A stretch of 9,444 nucleotides of DNA. It comes from Bacteroidia bacterium. Lineage in GTDB: Bacteria > Planctomycetota > Phycisphaerae > Phycisphaerales > SM1A02. This document shows, in pieces, positions 1 through 5,624 of the stretch. The translations under genes and the position numbers were made by a program. The stretch's first letter is position 1, and each line of letters begins with the position of its first letter. The stretch covers positions 1 through 9,444 of the forward strand of contig JASGCG010000036.1 in the NCBI GenBank assembly GCA_030054235.1, written 5' to 3'. Below the pieces are notes generated by a model. The model worked only from the letters and a program-made list of their open reading frames with translations, was not told the DNA's origin and ran no database searches.

Positions 1-56
1 TGGGGCTGAGCGGCATGGGAGGGAAAGCGTAGCCGCGAGCGTCGTACGATCGCGAC
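1..56. other. Short edge region before the peptidase
   Basis: No gene can be supported here. One plus-strand frame reads GLSGMGGKA and stops at 30-32, which could be the tail of an upstream gene but is too short to judge. No promoter or ribosome binding site placed correctly for TTG 57 is visible; a GGGAGGG lies too far upstream (18-23). Confidence 0.4.
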
Positions 57-1370
57 TTGCCCAAGCCAGCCCGTCGCAACAGCACCCGATCCAGCACGTC
101 GAAGCGGACCACGAAGCCCGCGGTCGCCACGCGCGCGCCCAAGCTCACCCCATCGCAACGCGCCATGATGCAGCGCTGGTTACTGGAACTCACCGACCTG
201 CCTACCGCCGCAGGCCGTGAGCACCGCGTCATGGCATGGATCGACCAGTGGCTCGCCGCGCGCGCCGACCGGCTCGCCGTCGCGCGTGACGATGCAGGCA
301 ATTACCTGATCACGCGGCGCGATCTGCCACGCGGAGGGCAGCAGGTGCTCATGACGGCGCATCTGGATCATCCGGCGTTCGTGATCACGCGCATCGAGCG
401 AGGGCGCGTGCACTTGGAGTTCCGGGGCGGGGTGCTCGATGCCTACTTCGCCGGAGCACGGCTCGATGCGATCGATGCGGGCGATGCACACCATGCGCTG
501 CGCATCGAGCGTGCTGACCTCAAGGCCACGCCCTTCAAGACCGTGATCGCCATGCCCACGGGCACCGCGGCCGCCAAGGCGCGCGCGCTGCAGGAGCTTG
601 CCGTGGGCGATATCGCCCGCTGGCGCTGGTCAGGTTCGCGTGGAGCCGAGCGAGCGCATGTGGCCACGCACGCCCTGCCCGCGCTGGTGCCGGGTGGGCG
701 CACGCGGCGGGCAGCGGTCCTGCGAACGCACGCCTGCGATGACCTGGCGGCAGCGGCGATCGCGCTGGCGGTGCTCGATGCCACGCTCGCCCGCAAGGAC
801 ATGGCGCACCTGGGCCTCGTGCTGACCGTGGCCGAGGAAGTGGGCTTCATCGGTGCGATCCATGCCGCGCGCAACGGCTTCCTTCCCAAGCGCGCGCTGC
901 TCCTGAACCTTGAGAACTCGCGCAGCTACCCGCACGACTCGCCCATCGGCGCCGGTGCGATCCTGCGCATCGGCGACCGAGCCACGGTCTTCGATGCGGG
1001 CATCGTGAATGCGCTCTCGGCCGAGTTCGGGCGGCTCGCCAAGGCCGATCCGGACTTCCGTTGCCAACGCAAGCTCATGCCCGGCGGCTGGTGCGAGACG
1101 ACCGCCTTCGGCTGCTACGGCTACCGAAGCGTGTGCCTCTGCCTGCCGCTGGGGAACTACCACAACATGGAACGGCTCGATCGCGTCGAGGCAGGCTCGG
1201 GCCCGGCGCGCATGGGTCCCGAGTTCGTCTCGATCGACGACTGCTCGAGCCTTGCCGCCATGCTGCTGGTCGCGGCGTCCATCCTCGCCAGGCCCATCGC
1301 GTGGGATGGCAAGGCGACCATGGAGACGCTGTATGCGCAGAAGAAGCGGGTGCTGACCGCGCAGACCTAG
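57..1370 (+). CDS. M42/M20/M28-type zinc aminopeptidase
   Basis: Predicted cytoplasmic metallopeptidase (437 aa) that would remove N-terminal residues from peptides using two metal ions. The active-site set can be read in order, as in M42 aminopeptidases: H102-x-D104 (AHLDHP), D228/D229 (ACDDLAAAA), the glutamate pair E260-E261 (TVAEEVGFIGA; first Glu as general base, second as ligand), E286 (NLENSRS) and H369 (GNYHNM). M42 enzymes usually have Asp at the fourth position, so Glu here hints at a side branch; M28 or M20 membership is the alternative. No signal peptide is seen. The start is uncertain: TTG 57 is the only start codon after an in-frame stop at 30-32 and gives a Ser/Thr/Arg/Lys-rich tail of 36 residues; ATG 165 or 168 begins just where family-like sequence begins. 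Neither has a clear ribosome binding site. The gene looks richer in G+C than its neighbours (50 of 60 bases at 661-720, against 36 of 60 at 2461-2520). It converges on the gene at 1379 with 8 bases between. Confidence 0.85.
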   Translation: MPKPARRNSTRSSTSKRTTKPAVATRAPKLTPSQRAMMQRWLLELTDLPTAAGREHRVMAWIDQWLAARADRLAVARDDAGNYLITRRDLPRGGQQVLMTAHLDHPAFVITRIERGRVHLEFRGGVLDAYFAGARLDAIDAGDAHHALRIERADLKATPFKTVIAMPTGTAAAKARALQELAVGDIARWRWSGSRGAERAHVATHALPALVPGGRTRRAAVLRTHACDDLAAAAIALAVLDATLARKDMAHLGLVLTVAEEVGFIGAIHAARNGFLPKRALLLNLENSRSYPHDSPIGAGAILRIGDRATVFDAGIVNALSAEFGRLAKADPDFRCQRKLMPGGWCETTAFGCYGYRSVCLCLPLGNYHNMERLDRVEAGSGPARMGPEFVSIDDCSSLAAMLLVAASILARPIAWDGKATMETLYAQKKRVLTAQT

Positions 1371-1439
1371 AGCGCGCCTCACTCCGGACAGGGCCCCCAC
1401 TGGCCAATCAGCAATCCCAAGTCGATGCTGTCGACCACG
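1370..1439 (-). repeat. Tail repeat, copy 1 (3' end of B1)
   Basis: 70 bases matching 5555-5624 with two differences. It covers the last codons of B1 (DSIDLGLLIGQWGPCPE), the stop codon and 9 bases beyond it, ending on the last base of the peptidase stop codon. Both differences fall within one or two codons of the L/F change. Similarity falls to patchy beyond 1439. Confidence 0.85.
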
Positions 1440-3331
1440 AAGTCGCCGTTGATGTCGCCATGCGTAGCCCCAATCTGCCCCCATCGCGTCAGCAGCGCGC
1501 CGAGATCGGCGCCGTTAACCATGCGATCCCTCGTGAGATCGCTTGCACACAACTCATGGTGCGATTGAATCGCTGCAACATCAAAAAACCCAGCACTGAC
1601 ATCGCGGATTGTCGTGAGTCCCTCCGGCGGATTCGTCGGAAACTGCGGGGGCCCTTGGGTGGGTACATCGAACAGCACGGTGCCGTCCTTCTTCAGCGCC
1701 ACAATCCAGCGATAGGACGTACTGTCGCCCGTATCAATGTCAACGATGTCGGTGAACGCCGGAATCGGAGAGACTTGGGATAAAAACGACAACTTTGAGA
1801 CCGTCCCGTCCGCATGCCGAATGACCGTTCGGTCGCCACCAGCCGCAATCTGGACTGGTCGTACGATTGCGCCACTCGGCACAGTTCCCTGCATGCCGCC
1901 CCCCCACGATCGAATGCTCCCATCCGCGCGCATGGCAGACGAGTGGTACCGGCCTCCCGCGATCTGAAGAACTCTCGGTGCGTCCGGACTCGATACATCT
2001 GCGGGCACCATGCACTGCCCTGAGTTGTTACTGCCCCAACACACAATCTGTCCGTTACCTCGAAGTGCCAGCGAGTGAAATGAACCCGCGGCAATCTGTA
2101 CCGCATCGTCCAGGCCGGCGGGCGGCGGGGTCGCATTGACATATCCCCACCAGGCGACCTCACCAGACTCCTTCAGCGCAAGGCTGTGAGCGTAACCCGC
2201 GGCAACATCAACGACTCCCGCCAGACCATCGGGGATTGCCACACCGTCTTGTCCCTTCAATACGCCCCACTCGCGGACGGTGCCATCTCTCGTGATTGCA
2301 AGTGTGTGGTTCATTCCACTCGTGATCTTCACAATGTCCTCTTCTGTCGGCGGTGGCGCGAGTCGCACGTTTGATCCTTCGGGCAGAGCCGCCCCCCACA
2401 CGACAACCTCGCCACTCGCGGTGAGCGCAGCAGACGCATTTTCGCGGGCCGCGACTTGAACGGCAGGCTGAAGGGTGAGCGGAACACTCGATTGACCGTA
2501 AAGGTTCGATCCCCACGCCACAACGCGTCCGTCCTTGCAGAGTGCTAGGGAGTGGTCACCACCGGCTGCGGCGGCGACCACACCTCGAAGCGTGGCGGGC
2601 GGCTCGCACTGATGGTGGATGTTGCTGCCCCAGCAGGCCAAGATTCCGCTCTCGCTCAGAGCGATCGAGTGCCGCCCCCCTGCCGTGACGCTCTTTGCCA
2701 CGAGTTGCCGGGGCGCTGAACACTGTCCGTACTGGTTGTCCCCCCACGCTCGAACGGTTCCGTCGAAGCACCGCACAACGATATGGTTGCGCCCAGCTGC
2801 TAGCTCGACCACCGGCGCCAGATCGATCGGGATGTCACACTGACCGAACGCGTTGCTTCCCCAACATCGCACCGTCCCATCACTTCGTCGGACGACTGCA
2901 AAATCCGATCCGGCATCCAGTTCCTCCACGATTCCAAGGTCCTTCGGAATATCCGCTACCGGGCTTGTGACTGGTCGAAGAAACCCGACGGTACCGGTGT
3001 TGAACAGAACCAAGCCTTGGAGGCTGCACACCAACTTCACATGTGGGAGTCCGCCCGGAGGATGGCACAGTCGCCCGACGTCGTAACCCCAGTTAGAGAG
3101 CGAACCATCCGCGCGAACGCATGACACATGCGAAGGTCCAAGTGCCCACTGAGTGATTTCCGCCGAACTGTGCGGGTTGTTGAAGCCGTACATCCCCCAA
3201 CGCACAATGGACTGGGCTTGCGCAGGGCGCATGACCGTGAGCAACAGAATCGTCGATGTCGCTAGCGGAAGAAACACGCGGCGCCGGAAGCCGACTTGGT
3301 CGTACCTGGCGTTATGGTTGTCACGGATCAT
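1379..3331 (-). CDS. Secreted RCC1-repeat protein with C-terminal dockerin-like pair (B1)
   Basis: 650 aa. Signal peptide: basic R16-R18, hydrophobic 19-34, probable cleavage after AQA (37-39). Residues about 40-590 are RCC1-type beta-propeller repeats of about 40-50 residues with the pattern HSLAL-x3-G-x2-x-x-WG-x-N-x2-GQ. I count 13 full units plus one split between the N-terminal VRWG strand and the last FFDVAAI strand, 14 in all, which fits two seven-bladed propellers. The end (598-650) holds two dockerin-like loops, D598/T600/D602 and D626/N628/D630, each followed by a DLG-x-LL/LI-x2-WG helix; the first has Thr and Arg where Asn and Gly are usual and may bind calcium weakly. Bacterial RCC1 proteins are mostly binding scaffolds; no enzyme motif is seen and the ligand is unknown. 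ATG 3331 is chosen over TTG 3337 because AGGAG at 3339-3343 lies 7 bases before it. The start overlaps the A1 stop by 11 bases, implying co-translation with A1. Paralogue of the gene at 5564-7465. Confidence 0.88.
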   Translation of the reverse strand: MIRDNHNARYDQVGFRRRVFLPLATSTILLLTVMRPAQAQSIVRWGMYGFNNPHSSAEITQWALGPSHVSCVRADGSLSNWGYDVGRLCHPPGGLPHVKLVCSLQGLVLFNTGTVGFLRPVTSPVADIPKDLGIVEELDAGSDFAVVRRSDGTVRCWGSNAFGQCDIPIDLAPVVELAAGRNHIVVRCFDGTVRAWGDNQYGQCSAPRQLVAKSVTAGGRHSIALSESGILACWGSNIHHQCEPPATLRGVVAAAAGGDHSLALCKDGRVVAWGSNLYGQSSVPLTLQPAVQVAARENASAALTASGEVVVWGAALPEGSNVRLAPPPTEEDIVKITSGMNHTLAITRDGTVREWGVLKGQDGVAIPDGLAGVVDVAAGYAHSLALKESGEVAWWGYVNATPPPAGLDDAVQIAAGSFHSLALRGNGQIVCWGSNNSGQCMVPADVSSPDAPRVLQIAGGRYHSSAMRADGSIRSWGGGMQGTVPSGAIVRPVQIAAGGDRTVIRHADGTVSKLSFLSQVSPIPAFTDIVDIDTGDSTSYRWIVALKKDGTVLFDVPTQGPPQFPTNPPEGLTTIRDVSAGFFDVAAIQSHHELCASDLTRDRMVNGADLGALLTRWGQIGATHGDINGDFVVDSIDLGLLIGQWGPCPE

Positions 3332-5327
3332 CGTCAATCTCCTGCAAGATTGCGGCCAACTCGACTATGCAGTCGCAGACAGCGACGCGTTGCTGGTGTT
3401 GCATCGGAAGCAGTTCCTGACCAAGCCCATCGAGATCGGCGAAGCCAAGCAGCTGCAGCGACGACATGAGGAACGGAAGTCGAAGCCTCGGCTCGCCCCA
3501 TCCACTTTCGTCACAGTGAACCACGACCCGGACTGACGGCTCGAATCCACCCGTGCTCCAACTCGTCAGGAGTAGACCCAAGTCACCGCCGTCGATCGCA
3601 TTGTCCTCCCGCGACGGATCAAAGTTAAAGTCATAGGTGGATTCAAGGGTTCCTTGCTGCACTGGCCCCCAAGCCGTCAGCAGGATTCCCAGATCGCCAC
3701 CGCCATGAGTGAGATCGCCATCGAGATCGTAGACCGATGTCAGGTAGCACGCCCGTCGGACGGTGACATTGCCGAACGGGTCTCGATGCACGGCGATCCC
3801 GACAAGCACTCCGCGATCGGTCGCGTCGTGGAGCGATTCGATGGAGTGCCCGGGCGGACTCACTGAAACTGCGTCAGCGCGCAGATAGCACCACTGATTC
3901 TCGCGCTCGGGATCGCTTATCCAAACAGCGCCTTCAACAAAGTTGTCGGGGTCCGAATCGCTCCATCCGCTCCCTACAGCTCCGACCGCGATGAGCGCAC
4001 GAGACTGTTGCCCTCCCGACGCCCCCGTGTTACGCGGCTGTACGCGGGCGACGGCGGATTCGGGTCTGTCCAGATCCGACGCGAGCGGCTCGATGGTGTG
4101 TAAGTCGGCGAGCGCCGTGAGACTTGGCCGCAGTGCGTCAATCCAAGGCGCGACAACGGCGTGCTGCGTGGGACAAACCTCAGAACTGCAGGCTGCACCC
4201 GCCGGTATGGTCTCCACACCGATCGAACCAAAGGCGACCGGCTGCCGCCCTGCCGCCGCTGCGCCGGCGAGATAGCCAGCTAAGCGCACATCCGTCGTTC
4301 GCTCGAACGCTCCGTCGGGGAGCTGCGTGAAACAGGAAGACGGCTCGCTACCCGAGCAGCCGCATGACTCGGCGAGCCGGACCTCATGGGGACCAAACCA
4401 GACTCTTGGTTCCCACGGGTGGACTGCAATGCACAATGGAGACGGTTGCGGAACCCTCATCCTGCCATTCCCGAGAACCGCACCCAGATGCCAATCGCCA
4501 CCCAGCCCCGATTGGGGTTGAACGATGCCACCAATCTGATCGGCCCATCGGGCATTCGGGTTCGAGCCGTCGCCACACCACGCGGTGCCGTCGAGGAAGC
4601 CCGGGAGCAACTCAAGTTCCGTCGGTTCTGACTGGCCACTGACAACTGTTCGAAACCCCGCAGCGAACCCTCCATAGTCCTGTGTCCACACCAATCCCGC
4701 AGCGAGCGCGGTGCGATCACCTGAGAGCGACCTGTTCCCGACCGCCACCAGTAGTGCGTGTGGAACACCACCCGACGAACATTCATTCCACTCATCAAGC
4801 GCCCTTGCTGTCAGGAGCTCCGCATTGCCGACGAGGTCTCCCGTCGGAAAAGACCACACCGCGGGAACGCATCGGAGTCGTTGGTCCTCAACCGTCACAA
4901 TTCCCCCCACAATCAAGCCATCTTCGTTGCCGTCGAAAATGATCTCGCCGACCGCGCTGCCGTGCGGCAGCCGTTCCCGCTGTTCCGGCGCTCCCAGATG
5001 CCAAACCGCCGATGATGGGATCCCACCGTTCGATTCCTCGAACAGTGTTCCGATCACATGGCGGTCATCGACAATCTTCAAGCGAAGTCCGTATCCACCG
5101 GTCATGACTCTGGGCCATGGGGCGACCCCGATCGACACAAAATTGGAATGGGAATCCGATCCGAGATCGCCAGAGAACAAGACTGTCCTGTATGGCGGCG
5201 CGGCGACCACCGTGAAGCCGCATGCCGACGCCAGAATCAAGCCAACGACTTGGGAGGCCTGGAGCGCTCGATCAAGCCCTCGTGATCTTGATGGCGGTCG
5301 GAGACTTAAAACGCGATCATGACCCAT
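3321..5327 (-). CDS. Secreted cysteine-containing protein with dockerin-like pair and C-terminal Cys module (A1)
   Basis: 668 aa, family not recognised. The N-terminus has an Arg-rich stretch (residues 5-20), then a hydrophobic segment (27-43) ending in VVAA: an extended signal peptide or membrane anchor. The body has scattered AVW/GLVW units alternating with short GD-L-x-G stretches, loosely like the extracellular HAF repeats, so a beta-propeller is possible but unproven. A Cys motif CxC-x7-C lies at 322, 324 and 332, and several other cysteines match those of A2, suggesting disulfides. A dockerin-like pair follows: D534/D536/D538, then D566/N568/D570, the second with an enlarged loop (PSRED inserted before NAIDGGD). 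The last 64 residues (605-668) form a Cys module (HCDE-x2-W ... LLGF-x-DL-x2-LGQ ... VCDC) shared with A2. ATG 5327 is preferred to the in-frame ATGs at 5369 and 5405: it has GGAAAGG 8 bases upstream and starts where A2's signal peptide starts. First gene of a bicistron with B1; the function is unknown. Confidence 0.82.
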   Translation of the reverse strand: MGHDRVLSLRPPSRSRGLDRALQASQVVGLILASACGFTVVAAPPYRTVLFSGDLGSDSHSNFVSIGVAPWPRVMTGGYGLRLKIVDDRHVIGTLFEESNGGIPSSAVWHLGAPEQRERLPHGSAVGEIIFDGNEDGLIVGGIVTVEDQRLRCVPAVWSFPTGDLVGNAELLTARALDEWNECSSGGVPHALLVAVGNRSLSGDRTALAAGLVWTQDYGGFAAGFRTVVSGQSEPTELELLPGFLDGTAWCGDGSNPNARWADQIGGIVQPQSGLGGDWHLGAVLGNGRMRVPQPSPLCIAVHPWEPRVWFGPHEVRLAESCGCSGSEPSSCFTQLPDGAFERTTDVRLAGYLAGAAAAGRQPVAFGSIGVETIPAGAACSSEVCPTQHAVVAPWIDALRPSLTALADLHTIEPLASDLDRPESAVARVQPRNTGASGGQQSRALIAVGAVGSGWSDSDPDNFVEGAVWISDPERENQWCYLRADAVSVSPPGHSIESLHDATDRGVLVGIAVHRDPFGNVTVRRACYLTSVYDLDGDLTHGGGDLGILLTAWGPVQQGTLESTYDFNFDPSREDNAIDGGDLGLLLTSWSTGGFEPSVRVVVHCDESGWGEPRLRLPFLMSSLQLLGFADLDGLGQELLPMQHQQRVAVCDCIVELAAILQEIDDDP
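3339..3343 (-). promoter_or_regulatory. Ribosome binding site of B1, deciding its start
   Basis: AGGAG on the minus strand, 7 bases upstream of ATG 3331. It lies within the last codons of A1. The alternative TTG at 3337 would leave almost no spacer, so the ATG is the better start. Confidence 0.75.
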
Positions 5328-5388
5328 GAGCCAGACCTTTCCGGGGCCCGGAGCCCCGATCGTTCGCATCAGCGGTGAAGAAGTGAGG
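5310..5388 (-). repeat. Conserved leader repeat, copy 1 (start of A1)
   Basis: 79 bases that match 9366-9444 with three differences (5324, 5331, 5333). The upstream 55 bases (5334-5388) are identical to 9390-9444. On the minus strand it runs through an untranslated leader, a GC-rich hairpin, the GGAAAGG ribosome binding site, the A start codon and about six codons. The match stops abruptly inside the signal-peptide coding region. The other copy is cut by the window edge, so the full length is unknown. Confidence 0.9.
5336..5358 (-). promoter_or_regulatory. Leader hairpin abutting the A1 ribosome binding site
   Basis: On the minus strand a 6-bp all-GC stem, CGGGGC / GCCCCG (5353-5358 with 5342-5347), encloses the 5-base loop TCCGG. 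The ribosome binding site GGAAAGG (5336-5342) follows directly and shares one base with the stem; the spacer to ATG 5327 is 8 bases. The arrangement could control access of ribosomes to the site. The same structure is present without change at 9392-9414. There is no T-run, so it is not an ordinary terminator. The regulatory role is inferred. Confidence 0.5.
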
Positions 5389-5396
5389 TGCTGCGT

Positions 5397-5412
5397 GGCG
5401 GCCATGGCCGCC
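5397..5412. promoter_or_regulatory. Perfect 16-bp palindrome upstream of A1
   Basis: GGCGGCCATGGCCGCC reads the same on both strands. It lies 69 bases upstream of ATG 5327 and just outside the conserved leader. It is a candidate operator for a dimeric regulator. It also contains an in-frame ATG (5405) that would extend A1. Such GC-only palindromes can arise by chance in a high-GC genome, so the call is tentative. Confidence 0.3.
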
Positions 5413-5554
5413 GGGCACGCACCCGCACCGCGTGGTGAGCGAACTGCAGAACCTTGATCCGATCAGTGAACATCGACAAGACGGAATCAGTCCTTTTTGG
5501 AACACACTCGATTCCGGACCTTAGCTCCATCCGTGGGAATGGCCTGGCAGGGTG

Positions 5555-5624
5555 GAGCGCGCCTCACTCCGGACAGGGCCCCCACTGGCCGATCAGGAAT
5601 CCCAAGTCGATGCTGTCGACCACG
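5555..5624 (-). repeat. Tail repeat, copy 2 (3' end of B2)
   Basis: Partner of 1370-1439. It encodes the last residues of B2 (DSIDLGFLIGQWGPCPE), the stop and 9 shared non-coding bases. The match ends at 5554, marking the edge of the duplicated unit on this side. Confidence 0.85.

Larger units (their letters stand above)
5328..5563 (-). promoter_or_regulatory. 236-base gap: tail of unit 2 and leader/promoter region of unit 1
   Basis: This is the only sizeable non-coding stretch in the minus-strand block. From the B2 stop towards A1 it holds 9 bases shared with the end of unit 1, a 7-bp inverted repeat (5482-5488 / 5510-5516), a 16-bp perfect palindrome (5397-5412) and the leader repeat with its hairpin. 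I found no convincing sigma-70 -35/-10 pair and no stem followed by a T-run. It should contain the A1-B1 promoter, unless all four genes are read as one transcript. Confidence 0.5.

Noticed and set aside
630..1484. 284-codon open frame on the minus strand opposite the peptidase
   Set aside because: It is antisense to a gene with a full metallopeptidase active site, its product is Arg/His/Gly-rich without recognisable domains, and it runs on across the convergent junction. It is typical of shadow frames in high-GC DNA.
1061..1783. 240-codon plus-strand open frame across the end of the peptidase and B1
   Set aside because: It shadows the peptidase in another frame and then runs antisense to the dockerin and last RCC1 repeats of B1. 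It has no ribosome binding site or domain.
1379..3331. Intergenic or CRISPR-like periodic repeats suggested by the recurring pattern in B1
   Set aside because: The periodicity is in the protein (RCC1 units) and varies in DNA sequence and length; there are no constant repeats with unique spacers.
4711..5322. 203-codon plus-strand open frame antisense to A1
   Set aside because: The opposite strand encodes a signal peptide and sequence conserved with A2, while this frame is low-complexity (Pro, Ser, Arg) and has no counterpart opposite A2.
5342..5358. Leader hairpin as a rho-independent terminator of B2
   Set aside because: The stem is followed by GGAAAGG and not by a T-run, and it occurs in the same place before both A genes, 5' of a start codon.
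5310..5388. Leader repeats as ends of an insertion sequence or transposon
   Set aside because: The copies are in direct orientation, sit exactly over the A start codons, and no transposase or target-site duplication is visible between them.
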